Of a stretch of 64,000 nucleotides of DNA, positions 12,747 through 24,652 are shown piece after piece. The DNA comes from Terebella lapidaria (taxonomy: Eukaryota; Annelida; Polychaeta; Terebellida; Terebellidae): assembly GCA_949152475.1 (NCBI GenBank), contig OX424560.1:4712001-4776000 (forward strand), read 5' to 3'. Each line of letters begins with the position of its first letter. The first letter of the stretch is position 1. Made by a program: the position numbers and the translations under genes. The notes under the pieces are model-generated. The model was given only the letters and a program-made list of their open reading frames with translations, searched no databases and had not been told where the DNA came from.

Positions 12747-12767
12747 AGGGCGGGGGGGGGGGGGGTT
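12747..12767 (+). repeat. Poly-G tract
   Basis: An almost pure G run in alpha2 at the position of the T/G tract of alpha1. It is likely to vary in length and to cause sequencing errors. Confidence 0.85.
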
Positions 12768-13446
12768 GCAGCACTCTAGACACCCCATCGTTCAAAATGA
12801 TGAATGATGCTGTCACAGTTTCTAAACTTATTGATACTTAAAAATAATTACCCAAGCATTTGTCGCTGCACTATGCGCCTGGTGGCTGTCTGTAAATATA
12901 CTTATGCATGAATTACAAATCCTTCTATCTAGTATTCTAGTGTTCCTAGTATTACTGTTTAAACTATACGAAAGTATGTTACGACATTTTGGTTGCATCC
13001 TATGCGTAATGGAGTCATTTTCAACATATTCAATCTCATAAAATTGTTGAACTTGAATATGGACTTAATTTTTCAGTCAATTAGAAAGCATTTCGTTGGG
13101 TATCGATTTGAACTTTATGTCTGCTCTATCTGTTATTCTTATGTATTTAGACAGTAGATACTGGGATACCAAACTCTGGTTCCCCAAATGACAATATTAA
13201 AATGAAAAGCGGATATTATCAAAGGGATTATTATTATCCGAAAGCTAGAATGCGAACCCTGATGAATTACTCACTTTAGACGATTCCGTACAGTTAAAAA
13301 TGGGCTTTTTGAAATAATATTGGCTTCAATTGAAATGGATGCAATTCATTCACCACGAGGTATGGCAAATCTAAGGTCTTTTAAAGCTTTTGTTATCTCA
13401 TAAAGCACATTTTATTTCCCGGCTTGTCATATCTGTGGCCATTTTT

Positions 13447-14929
13447 AGGTTACCGGACCTTTGGTCCGATAACCTATTGCCGTGGCGTTGCGTCCGTCGT
13501 CCGTTGTCCGTCCGTCGTCCGTTCACATTTTTATCTTTAAAGTTTTCGGTGGAATCTTTGTGAAATTTTGCACAAAAATACCTAAAAATATTTCAAGGAA
13601 AGTATTTTTTTAGTTTTTCGATTTTCGCATTTTTTTTTAAATGGCGGCCGTTTTCGACGAAAAGTGCCTGATTTTGGACATTGGCGGCCATTTTCTCAAA
13701 AACTGTTCAGTAACTTTTTTTCTTTTTGATACACAACACTCCTCATATGTACTTCTGTGATGTGTATAAGTTTCGTTGCGCTTGAATCGCTCGAAGTGGG
13801 CCATTTTGGGCCAAACTTGGCCCAAATGGGACTTTCCCATGTTAAATTCTCCTATGCTTTATAATGGGACACATTATGCCTTATATCTCACTTAATATTG
13901 AGATTAGAGACTAGGAATCAATGGTGGACATATAGGAAACGATATATGCTGATAATTTTTGTGACCTTGAATTTGACCTCTGACCTCAGTTTCAAGGTCA
14001 AAGAACAAAATGGCTAATATCTCGCTTATTATTGACTTTACAGCTTAGAAATCAATTGTGGACATATAGGAAATGATATATGCCGAATATTCTGATGACC
14101 GCGAATTTGACCTTTGACCTCATTCTCAAGGTCACAGGACAAAATGGCTAATATCTCACTTCTTATCGAGTTTACAGCTTAGGAATCAATAATGAACATA
14201 TAGGAAATGATATATGCAGATTATTGTCATGACCATGAATTTGACATTTGACCTCATTTTCAAGGTCACGGGACAAAATGGATAATATCTCACTTATTAT
14301 CGATCTCACAGCTTAGGGATCAATTGTGGACATGTAGGAAATGATATATGCTGAATATTCACGTGACCTTGAGTTTGACCTCTGACCTCATTTTCAAGGT
14401 CACGGGACAAAATGGCTAATATCTCACTTATTATCGACTTTACAGCTTAGGGATCAATTGTGGACATATAGGAAAGGATATACACTAAATATTCTTATGA
14501 CCTTAAATTTGACCTTTGACTTTATTTCGAAGGTCATAGCACAAAATGGCTAATATTTCGCTTATTATCAACTTTACAGCTTAGGAATCAATCGTGGACT
14601 TATAGGAAATGATATATCCATAATATTCTTGTGACTTTGAATTTGCCTTTTGGCCTCATTTTCAAGGTCAGAGCGCAAAATGAGTAATATCTCTTTTATC
14701 AACTTTACAGCTTAGGAATCAATTGTGGACATATAGAAAATGATATATGCAGAATATTCTCGTGACATTGAATTTGGCCTTTGACCTCATTTTCAAGATA
14801 GGAAATGATATATGGTGAATATTCTCACGACTTTGAATTGACCAATGACCTTGTTTTTCAGGTCACCAGACAAAAGGCTAAGATCTAAAATATATATTGT
14901 CCGGTAACCTTTCTTAGCCCTTGGGCTGA
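13447..14929 (-). mobile_element. Helentron-associated (HINE/pearl-like) element
   Basis: It interrupts an oligo-T site: alpha1 has six T at 8877-8883, whereas here five T lie on each side. AGGTTACCGGAC forms the left end (13447-13458), and its reverse complement lies just inside the right end (14899-14910). Short hairpins, GGACCTTTGGTCC at 13455-13467 and AGCCCTTGGGCT at 14916-14927, sit at the two ends. A CGTCCGTCGTCC-rich segment at 13487-13521 is followed by a tandem core. This combination (T-rich target, subterminal inverted repeat, end hairpin, microsatellite-like segment, tandem core) is known from HINE/DINE and mollusc pearl elements, which are Helentron relatives. Strand is given by the hairpin nearest the terminus and is uncertain. 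No Rep/helicase gene is present, so it is non-autonomous. Confidence 0.65.
13880..14890 (+). repeat. 134-bp tandem core of the Helentron-like element
   Basis: Units start with CTAATATCTC at about 14014, 14148, 14282 and 14416, giving a 134-bp period. Further units are at about 14546 and 14686, with a degenerate first unit near 13881 and a truncated last one near 14800-14870. Each unit contains GACCT half-sites and GGACATATAGGAAA. About 7.5 units are present, with 5-15% divergence between neighbours. Confidence 0.9.
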
Positions 14930-16033
14930 TTTTTGCCTTCGGTTCCATAAAACCTTATTTTATGTGACATTGGCAATCCTGTTTTGTTGGTCTAAGAGAC
15001 CACCCAGTGGATCTGCAGCAGAGCCACATTCCGACCTCTACTTTAGGATGAATTTATCCTTGAAAAATTCGCCGTTTTGAGGTATCAATAAATGATGTGA
15101 TGAATTCGCTTTCGGTCATATTATCAATAATATCAAGAAATATTGCTCATTTGCTGTTCATAAATATGTCACAGTTTATTCTGTCTACATCGCTCTTCAC
15201 ATTGTTGTAAACATGTCGATAATGCAATTAGAATCTTGTTATGTAATTTCGCCCTCAGGATGTTCCTCATGTATACTTTTGTATAGCCAAATTACAATCC
15301 CTGTCCATGTAAGTGGACTACATCGTCTACATCGTGTGACATTCCACGTTTGAACACGTCCTGACATTTCAGGTCTTTGGAATGTCAAATGACCTACGCC
15401 CATGTGGAAATACCAGGTTGGAGAATCAAATGTCCGACAGCAAATTAGTACCATATTGGGCACATGTTAGGCTTGAATATGTAGACGAAACGCGGTAAGG
15501 AATGCATGCAATGATTATTGCTCGATATTGGAGACTGTATCAAAGTTCCGTATTTCCAAGTAAACTACACCGTGGGCTTGATATTACACAATGGATATGA
15601 CATCGTTGGGACGTTGGCCACATTGGCGTATATGTTGCTGCAAAAAATATACTATTTGTGGTAGATAAAACTGTTCCCATGCAGGACGATTCTTCTCGTT
15701 CATTGATTATTCTTTAAATGGTCATAATTGCGTAATCTCAATTACCTGTATTAATATAAGATGCTATATCATTACACAGCAGTGTACCCGGTTTTGAATT
15801 CATATAAGAAACAATTCTGGCGTTCAAACGGATCTACAAATGTGGTATCCTGGTGTCCTGTATAACGTTTCTATCCATTCTATAGACGTTTCCTTTGCGA
15901 TTGTGAAAACAAAACTATCTTTATTTCTAATATCCAAATGTGACGTTTACAAATGTGGTTGACAATTCTGTGGGTCACGAATGTTTGTATCACCTGATTC
16001 TCAAATTATCATGACTTTCGTGTGCTGATGTCT

Positions 16034-16183
16034 GTGGCCCCTGGCCGTATTTATGTTTCTGCGCCTTTTACGGAGCGCCAAGGACATCCTGGTATTTGGC
16101 TTCCATGTCAGGAAATGCAATCACATGTGCTTCTACCCACCTGGGAATTGGGCATTCTGGGTTTCGCTTCCTGTGCACAGACG
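16034..16183 (+). pseudogene. Decayed cysteine-rich exon remnant (GCC2/GCC3-like), alpha2
   Basis: Reads GRIYVSAPFTERQGHPGIW, with the first Cys of the CLPC motif changed to Trp, and then changes frame as alpha1 does. A small deletion also removes part of the Gly-Ser-Ser stretch, and the acceptor AG of alpha1 is TG here. It is further decayed than alpha1. Confidence 0.27.
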
Positions 16184-16226
16184 GGGCGTATAACGCTCAT
16201 GTTACCAACAACTTGGACTTTATTTG

Positions 16227-16345
16227 ACTCATAGTTGATGACGCCAGTTTGGTTATGGCTGTGAACATTCGGTCTGGTTTGGTCCCAACATTTGTATTTT
16301 AAGTTTATTATTGTCATCATAAAAATCTGGTTGTATCGGGTTGAT
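16227..16345 (+). repeat. Dispersed short repeat, alpha2 copy
   Basis: Member of the family at 2200-2290, sharing TGATGACGCCAGT and the ATTATTGTCATCAT segment. It is longer than the alpha1 copy, which shows the two alpha units differ here by a deletion. Confidence 0.5.
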
Positions 16346-16649
16346 GCACTTGTTTTCTTCGTCATTCTATGTCTCGTTGTACTTCTATTGGTAATGTGAG
16401 CCCAGGGCCTTTGTATTCTTTTACGGCCTACATTTCGACTTTTCAATGTGGATGATTTGAACACTAATTGAAACATTATTTTGACAGCATTACATTGTTG
16501 TGAATAATGATATAAAATACAATATCAATGAGAATATACCCTCGATGTTTTCAACGAATGTACTCAATAATAAAAAAAGGTTTCTTGTGATATGTCGCTT
16601 ATTGTGTCCACGTTTCCCAATGACCGCCATGATTGCGCCAATTCGGAAG

Positions 16650-16830
16650 CACTAGAACATAATCCTCGATGAACAGCGATGCCGGGGGCGGTAATTACAA
16701 TTTATCACTCTGACAGACAGTCCAATGCCTGTTGCTTGACTGTCTCAACCCGAACTCTGGACTTCTCCACCAAATATTCCTTGTAGTATTGTGAGACGGG
16801 CGTTATAATGATGTGTGTAACTGGTGTAAG
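16650..16830 (+). repeat. Short duplicated block, copy 3 of 3
   Basis: Matches 2960-3140 over its full length and 4672-4772 over about 100 bp. No coding signal. Confidence 0.7.
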
Positions 16831-18430
16831 TCTAAACTCGCATAGATCCAATGATATCGACATTGGCAGTGCTTCATCGTCATGTGGCAAAATAGAGCAT
16901 GTTGGGTTTAGATATATTCATATCGGCTAGAGAGGTATGTTCCCATCATAGAACTGTTATAGATATTCCATATTCTGTTGAAAATTACTTAACTTTTAAT
17001 TTCTTGCACTTGTTTTTGTTTGTTTGTTTCGCTTAGTATCAAGGTTTCTCTGTAAAAATCAATGAGAACATTGAACATCCAATCTCTTGAGCTGTAGTCA
17101 ACTTCTATCGTGCCTGGATCATAGCCCATAACAATACCAATTTTGTTTGACGTTATTTTCTAGCACAAATGAGTCATTATTCTATATACATCAAAAGTTT
17201 ACCTCCGGATAGTTCAAACGTAGAGTACGTGTAACATTTTATCTCTAATTATGTACTCATGAAAGGGATAAATATGTGCGCTATAATGACACAAGTGCAG
17301 TTATAAAAGGTGCTAACACAGTCATCAGTCTCCAGTCAAACCCAAATGTCACTTCAGCAGAGGAGAACATGTCGTTGCGCTTCCGTTGTTGGCGATCCAT
17401 CCATCAAGTCCGGGCATCTCTTTGAGGTTGCTGCTGCGCGCTGTGTGTATATTCAATATGCTAGGGTTGGGAACAAAACTGCCAAATAGTGCATTCCCAA
17501 TCTGAAACATTAATCTGGAGAGACTGTAATTTCGGAAACCATAAAATTCCTGTGTTTGCTGCATTAACACTCAGCATAAATCACTGACCCGTCTACGGCT
17601 ATTTGTCCGGGCTGACGCCCGCTGGGCCAACTACACATGCCCGTGCGTTCTTTTTTAAAAAATATTGTTGAGTTTGTTCATGTAATCACAGAATCTGGTA
17701 CTTCATCTCATATGATGTCGTCATCAGAGCTGCTCATGAGGAGAATGTTACATTTGTATCTTGAACCCGCTAGTGTCCTGTTAGTGTCGTATTGCTCACA
17801 TATCACACCTTCTGGTCGATTGCATAAATTCTATTGCCCAAGCAGTCTCTGTTTCACTGTTCAACCTAGATGCATGGTATGTTTTTGTGTACAATGTCCT
17901 CAACACCCCCCCCCCCACCCCCCCCCCCACCCCACAATTATTTTCGAAGCAATTTCAGACATTTTTGCAATCACTACTCATTCATTATACGACGTTAGCT
18001 TGCATTTTTGGGCAAACTTCAGTTGAAACTGATCGAAAAGGAATTGCATGGGTTGTACTTCCACAACAATTACAAGAATCACTCCAATAATCGACGTTTT
18101 TTTTTTATAAAAGTGAGTTATCGTTGTGGTGTAATAAGCATACTGTATAGTGGTGTTCAGTTCACTTGCTTTTATGTTAGAACACCGTGTTCAAGCACAC
18201 CAATTAAATATATTTTGTAAAACAAACTAACAACAAAGGTTGCCATCTTTTAGTAACAACAATACAAGAATCAGTCTAATTTTGTAACAAACATCGTATT
18301 TTGGATGTGTTTCATGCTATGAACTAGATGCCATGTATTGAAATAAGCAGATGTGTAAACTGTGTATTGCAAAAAAAAATTGGTGTTTCAATTTTCATAT
18401 AATAGTACAAGGTATTTGAACAGCCGGGTT
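16830..18430. other. Spacer between alpha2 and beta1
   Basis: No gene is supported. It holds a GC-richer patch with a small hairpin (GGGCTGACGCCC near 17609-17620), a C-rich run at 17905-17933 and a T-run near 18098-18107. Open frames of up to 129 codons here are low-complexity or lack any recognisable domain. Confidence 0.5.
17905..17933 (+). repeat. Poly-C tract with interspersed A
   Basis: Almost uninterrupted C with two single A positions. It makes two overlapping reading frames appear open as poly-proline, which is not evidence of a gene. Confidence 0.85.
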
Positions 18431-20311
18431 TTTTTATCAATCTTTCGTATCCACTTGTGTGCATAAAGCTCTATTGCATGACTACAAATATCCATACGTT
18501 TAGCATAAAGCTAGGCTAAATATTATGACTCTGGTCCGGAACACTAAAACCACACTGGATTTATGGTCTGCTCTTAGTGTTGCGACTGCTTCGGTCAAAC
18601 GATCCACTTTAACCAGTTTATAGTCCTATACCAGCAGTGTCACAGATATATGTCAGTATGATGACACTTTACAGCCTCCACCTGTCAAAACACAGAACAA
18701 AACAAGGAGAAATAACCTTCTACATTTGGTATTTCCAAGATGATTTCACTAGTCAGCGTGCACTTGCTTATTGGATGTTCTCGACTGTGAAGAATCCAGT
18801 ACTTTTGTGGTCTGTAGTAGACGATTCAATATATCTGCAAATCATTCGGAATCCGAACATATGTGAGTTCCTGTATGTTCTTGAAAAATAATATTTCAAC
18901 TCATTGTTCGATGTAAAACATATTTTGTTTGTTGGAGATTTGATAATATTTCTCGCAAAGTTGAAAAACTTATATTTACCGGAGAGGGTCGTCTTCGTTT
19001 GTTTATGTTCGTTTCTGTTTTACCCATATTAATACAAAAATTTGAGTCAACAGACATATCAAATATTCGTATTTTCGCCTTAGACTAATGAATTTCTACG
19101 TAGGACTGATTCACGTGTAAATGCATGATATTACCAGTATAATAGTATATAAACGATATTAAATGAAGATATGGCGATATCATAACAGTGTACAGGCCCC
19201 TCACACTTTTTCATCCCGGAGCCTGCGCCAGATGCGAAGTACTAACAGACGCTAATTATACTCCATTTTCATAACACCAAACCCAAGTGCATATGGCACA
19301 CGAGATGACATTACGGCGTAACCAAATAAAGTACTAGCGGGGGGAAATGTATTACAGCCTGTGCAGTTGCCAATCTGTAGTTAGGAATTTCTCGCGAAGT
19401 TGCACTCTGACATTTCACTACAAGGTGTAATTATTCTCTGAAATATCAGGTTAGGTAGGACTTGGCATGGTGACTTGAAAATCTGGTGCTTTTTTGTTGT
19501 TACTCGTATATCTGGGCCACTGGCAGCAAATAACATGGTGGTGCTAGATAGTGTCCGGGTTGTGAGATTATCCGTTATAATTGGCCAGACATTGGGTGCA
19601 ATTAAATAAAGAAAATGTTGCGAATACAAGTATATTTTTATATTGAGTAAATGTCTGCTTCTTACATATGCATACATTAAATGATGTTCCGTATGTGTAT
19701 GGTTGAGTATTAACTGAATATTCATGTGACGAAATAGTTACAGCCATTTGATGAGCATTAATGGATGAATGAACCGACTAAAGAGATGCTACCTAACACA
19801 AATGCGCCCAGATACTATGATCAGCTGTATACCCACAAAGAGAGAGCCTGCTACTTGGTGCCAGAAGTCGCCCGAGCCCATTACCTCTGTTCTCTGGGGT
19901 GATCTGTTTACATCTTGATGATATCCGATCAAGTTGGAAGTGGTACTGTATGGAAGTTTTATTAGAAGATGCTATCAAGAGCAGAGCGTAGAATTGTTAT
20001 TCACTGCCTACGCAAAACGGAGTATGAACCCCAGTTTGGCCTTATTCAGCTTCATTTCACTAAAATTTTATGCCGAGCTGTCATTTCAAATCTTTTATGA
20101 TACCACACATTTTTGTTCGATTTTCGTCTGCGATTTTCAAAATTTCGCGTCTGTTTAGCTGTGCCCGTAGCTTCAGTAATGTACATCGCGAATCCTCAAA
20201 AATGACCGACTGAGCCTCGAATCTATTTTCACCACTCGACTATCTGACCTGAGAAATCAGAACAACGGCGGAGCCGAACCAGATCGCCTAGTTGACAAAA
20301 TTTGGGGTGTA

Positions 20312-20315
<4 letters not shown>

Positions 20316-20346
<31 letters not shown>
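20316..20346 (-). repeat. (TC)n tail of the LINE
   Basis: A GA dinucleotide run on the plus strand, read as TC on the element's strand, directly after AATAAA. Many jockey/CR1-group LINEs end in a short microsatellite rather than poly-A. It lies next to the candidate target-site duplication. Confidence 0.8.
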
Positions 20347-20350
<4 letters not shown>

Positions 20351-20439
20351 TTTTTGAACTGTGGTACAACATATATATACACTGTACTTGATGTTTGTTC
20401 AAAAAAAGTATGTACAACACAGTGCAGGGTGAACAACAG

Positions 20440-20451
20440 AGCCAAAAGGCT
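20440..20451 (-). other. Small hairpin in the LINE 3' UTR
   Basis: AGCC-TTTT-GGCT on the element strand, about 95 nt before the (TC)n tail. 3'-terminal hairpins are known to be bound by the reverse transcriptase in related LINEs, but that role here is inference. Confidence 0.4.
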
Positions 20452-20692
20452 GTGACCTTAAATTACGATATATTTGGTACAGTTAGATACGTTACATAAG
20501 GTTGTTGGACGCCCGTATAAGTCAATTGTTTATGATTGATGCAATGGTAAATTTTGAAACAAATTAGGAGGAAAGATAAAAAAAACGCTACAGGTCTACA
20601 AAGGCATTGTGGATAAACATTTGCATCTTTGACGGTTATGAACATATATACAAGATGTCTCGGAAAGCCGAGGAATGACAGAAGGAAAGAGG

Positions 20693-20723
<31 letters not shown>
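20693..20723 (+). repeat. 31-base A run inside the LINE 3' UTR
   Basis: Reads as poly-T on the element's own strand, so it is not the LINE tail. It lies about 200 bp after the ORF2 stop. An unstable homopolymer. Confidence 0.85.
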
Positions 20724-20724
<1 letters not shown>

Positions 20725-20920
20725 AGAAGAGGCGAGGAAAGCTAAGCACAACGTGGGCACAACGTAGGCGAGGCATTGTTATAGATTATAGATATGGTCA
20801 GTGTTCGGTGTGGTTTAGGTGGTTCAGAATACGTGTATGTTTGTTTAGAACGCAGTAAGTTCAAACAGAAACAAAAACGCCGGTGGAAGGAAAACACCCC
20901 GGGGTCGGTGGTATTAGCAG

Positions 20921-23900
20921 TTACGGGACCGAACCCAGGCCCTGGTACTCCCGAAGGATGCGAGATCTCATGGAAGCAGTGAAGCTGGTGATAGTACGTT
21001 TGTTTTTCATATCCACTTGAATCTCATTCCAGATTTTGGGTCCATTGCAAAGTATGCTATTATAAGCAGTAGCTGTACGTGGCTGATACGGTCTAATATG
21101 ACCTTGTTGTCTTGTGACGTAAGAGTGACAAATGTCATTGTAAGCAAATTTATTTGACAATGAGGCGGGCAGTGAGTTGTTAGTGTACTTGAACATCACT
21201 TTGCTGAGTTCGATGCGATATATATCTTGAAGTTTTAGGGTGTTCAGTTCGATAAAAAGGGGTTGTGACGGGGCGTGACTTGGACGGTTTAGTATTGAGC
21301 GCAGGATTTTTTTCTGTGCAATGAGCAAGCCATTGATATATTTCTGGAAAGTTGAACCCCACAAAGCTATACCATACTGTAGATGCGGGTAAACAAGCGC
21401 ATAGTACATACATTTTAGAGTATCAATGGGAAGTAGGTTTTTTACTTTATTTATTACAAAGCGTGCACTCGTTAACTTACCACGACAGGCATCAATATGT
21501 TCTTTCCATGTTAAATTGTCGTCAAGATGGATTCCAAGAAATTTGAATGTGTTGGCGCGATTTATTACATCACTCAATATTTGCAGATTTAAATTAGTGT
21601 CCAGTTTGGTAACCTTCTTGGAAAAGAACATGTAATTGGATTTGGAAACGTTGAGCGAGAGTTTGTTGGCGTTAAACCAATCGCTTAATATGAGTAGATC
21701 ATCGTTCATTATTCGGAACATGTCAGGTATGTTTTTGCCAGATAAATATATGGTGGTGTCGTCCGCAAACTGGAGGGCTTTGCAATTATGCATACAATTT
21801 GGTAGGTCGTTTACATATATTATGAATAATAAGGGGCCCAGCACCGATCCCTGTGGGACACCACATATCATATTGCGCATATGTGACGCGTTGCCTTGAT
21901 ACGTAACAAATTGTTGGCGGCTAGATAGGTATGATGTAAACCATGATAGAGGGATACCACGGATCCCATAATATTCTAGTTTCTTCAGAAGAATGGAATG
22001 ATCAATAGTGTCGAATGCTTTGCTCAGGTCAAGGAAAACACTGAGTACGGAGTCTTTTGCTTCTAATGAATGTATAGTGTCAATGTTAAATTCAGTTACT
22101 GCATCTATTGTGGATCGGTGACTGCGAAAGCCAAACTGACTGTTGCTCAGAAGATTATTATGATCTAAAAAAGCATAAGTACGTTTATGTACAATTTTTT
22201 CAAGAATTTTAGAGATGGATGGTAACAGTGATATAGGCCTATAGTTTGAAAAACTGGTTTTCGATTTAGATTTGTAGATAGGGATGATTTTAGCTAGTTT
22301 CTGATTCTGGGGCACTATTCCTTCTGAGAGTGATTTATTTATTAATATAGAGAGTGGGACGGCTATTTCATTGCATATCTGTTTAAGAAACCTCGGACTC
22401 AGGTTGTCATGACCACAGCTCTTCTTTGGTTTGGAGGAGTTGATAATGCGGATGATTTCATTTGGATTTGTAGGATTCATAAACAGGGAATTAGGGTTCG
22501 CTTGATAGTGACGAGAAAGGTACTCTGTTGCGCTATGATTAGGCGATGGAATCGCATTTGCGTAGGTGGGTCCAATATCAGTGAAGAAGTCACAAAAATG
22601 ATTTGCTATGTGTAAGGGGTTGTCTATTGTGCCGTTATTGTGTTGAAATGAGGATGATATTGTTGACTTAATGCTAGATTTACCAATCAGTGAATTTATT
22701 ACTTTCCATGTTTCTTTAGTGTCGTTTTTATTTGCCGTTAATATCTTAGCGTAATGACTACGCTTTGCTGCGTTTTTCACCCTATTATATAAGTTACGAT
22801 ATGTTACATAGTCAGTCCACAAGGGGTCGGTGCTGGGCTTCCCAAGACCTTGTTTGTATAATTTATTACAATGAATAGATGAATTCAAAAGACCTGTGCT
22901 CATCCATTCCTCTCGAATGACGAACTTACTTTTAATTTTAATATCCCTTTCGGGGGCGTATATATCAATAATGCCATTTATTCGATTATAAAAGGCATCA
23001 AAAGCATCTTGAGTGTTCAACCTTTCTAAGAAGCACCAGTCGGTGTCTCGAATATCAGAAGCGATGAGCTTCATTGCGTTTTGTGACATTGGTCTGTGCC
23101 TGAATTGGAGATCTTTGGAGTGTAATTTCCTAGTTTTTTTTCCAACAAAGCAAAACACAGGCAGATGGTCTGAGAGGTCACTATAAACAATACCAGAATA
23201 CATATTACTTGTATTTTGCATTACATATATGTTATCAATCAGTGTTGCTGTACTGTGGGTAATTCGTGTCGGTTTGGTAATGGTCGGTAAGGCATTTGCG
23301 GCAAAGAATGTTTCCAGTAGTTCGGCAGTATATTTTTGTGTTTCAAATTTTAGGAAATCAAAATTTTGATCGGTACCTATGATAACAGGTATGTTCGTAT
23401 TGTGTAATTTATCCAGAATGTGAGCATATCGTTCCACCGAGACATTTGGATTCGTATTGGGGACTCGATATATTTCACCGACAACAGCGGAAATATCACG
23501 GTCAGATATATCGATAAATAAACTTTCAAATTCACCTTCCACAAAAGTAGAGAGCTCTTCACGTAGTGTAAAATTTAGCGATTCACGTACTTAGATAGCC
23601 ACGCCTCCCCGAGACATATTTTGGCGATTCTTACAAACGAGCTTGTACCCAGGTATAGTATATAAATGCATATTATGATCAGTGAGGAATGTCTCGCATA
23701 ACAATATACAATCCATGATCACATTTTCTGATTGCAAATGTGTTAAGAATATTCTAAGTTTTTCATATTTGGAAGCCAGTCCCTGTATATTGATATGCAA
23801 TACCTTTATTTTATAATCAGAGGCTTTACGCTCCTGAGAGTTTATATTTCTTGGCTCAACATATTGTGAATCGATGGACATCGATTGGAGGGGGTTAAGC

Positions 23901-23995
23901 CCAATGTCCTTCTCGTATACATACATTTCATATATGCGATTGAAATCCAAGTCTGCGTTCGTGGGATCAGTAGTCAAATTCATTGAAGCCATCAT
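20921..23995 (-). pseudogene. LINE ORF2: endonuclease-reverse transcriptase, one stop
   Basis: About 1,024 codons from the ATG at 23995 (MMASMNL; I chose it because the frame upstream lacks a better ATG) to TAA at 20921-20923. The single interruption is TAA at 23591-23593, in ...SRGGVAI-stop-VRESLNF; related elements have an aromatic residue there, so this is probably a Tyr codon changed by one base. Endonuclease motifs in order: HINIQG (about 23790), LLCETFL (23690), EIYRVPN (23460), GTDQNFD (23370), SDHLP (23170). Reverse transcriptase motifs: NYRPISLLPS (22230), DLSKAFDTIDH (22010), VPQGSVLGP (21850), FADD (21758-21769), KSNYMFF, FLGIHLDD. The C-terminal part lacks a clear RNase H domain. 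ORF2 nicks the target and reverse transcribes the element RNA. The long frame beginning at 23542 starts with GTG and is only the part after the stop. Confidence 0.93.
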
Positions 23996-24652
23996 GACGT
24001 TATGGGGGAAAGTAGTCAAACAGAATCCTACCTGCCATAGACCGAGCACCCACCGGAGATGCACCAACACCCGAGACCGTCACCAACACGCCTACTACCG
24101 GCCATGGGGCTGCCCCCAGGTCCACCGACGCCTCCTGGTCACATTGATAACGCCTCGCCGACGTGGAGAAAACTGAAACAGGAACATAAATAGGGTAAAA
24201 ACAAATACAAGAGAACATGGTAAGGTGATTATACATAGTGATGTGATATACGACTCTAGGCTCATTAAATTTTAAATATTATGTACAAAACAATATTTGA
24301 CGTTAAGAAGACAGTACATATATTTTGTTCACAACGTGGTATGTTGAGAAATCTATGATTTAAGGTACAAATTAATGCGTGTAACATCAGAAAAGCTTCA
24401 GAACAACACAAGTAATCATTGCACGTGGCGATTTTTTCGATATCAGACAAAAGAGTGTGTAACATAATATTACTTATATATATATGGTTGCGGAATGATA
24501 GTCAGTCACAACGTAGTAAACTGTGAGTTGAGCGTGTACATGTAGGCCTATGCATGCAGACGGTATGTCAAAGCATTTACACATGTAGGGCTGTAATGTA
24601 TAAATTCTAGACATATACTTATCAGGATTGGCTTTTAATGATAGATTCGAAA
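23996..24652 (-). other. Inter-ORF spacer of the LINE
   Basis: No conserved frame. The part next to ORF2 (about 24000-24140) is GC-rich on both strands and holds short overlapping open frames without domains; the remainder is AT-rich. A spacer of this length is unusual for a two-ORF LINE. Confidence 0.6.

Larger units (their letters stand above)
11825..16830 (+). repeat. alpha2, tandem copy of about 4.6 kb
   Basis: Collinear with alpha1 from 11850 to 16510, then with alpha0 alone to 16830 (the block with GACAGACAGTCCAA), so alpha1 lost or never had that tail. The copy carries the Helentron-like element at 13447-14929 but lacks the foldback of alpha1. A tract of 15-20 G lies near 12750-12767. 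No intact gene is seen. Confidence 0.85.

Noticed and set aside
13447-14929. Classical Helitron
   Set aside because: A 3' CTAA could be read on the minus strand after the hairpin, but the target is T/T rather than A/T and the mirrored subterminal repeat fits Helentrons better.
17637-18026. 129-codon open frame
   Set aside because: It runs through a poly-C tract, has no domain, and no related copy keeps it.
20693-20723. A-run taken as the LINE poly-A tail
   Set aside because: The element is on the minus strand, where this reads as T, and AATAAA plus (TC)n lies further downstream.
20921-23542. 873-residue protein starting at 23542 as a complete gene
   Set aside because: It starts with GTG and lacks the first endonuclease motifs, which lie in the same frame upstream of a single stop.
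24000-24140. GC-rich frames between LINE ORFs as a third ORF
   Set aside because: Short, overlapping, open on both strands, and without a domain.
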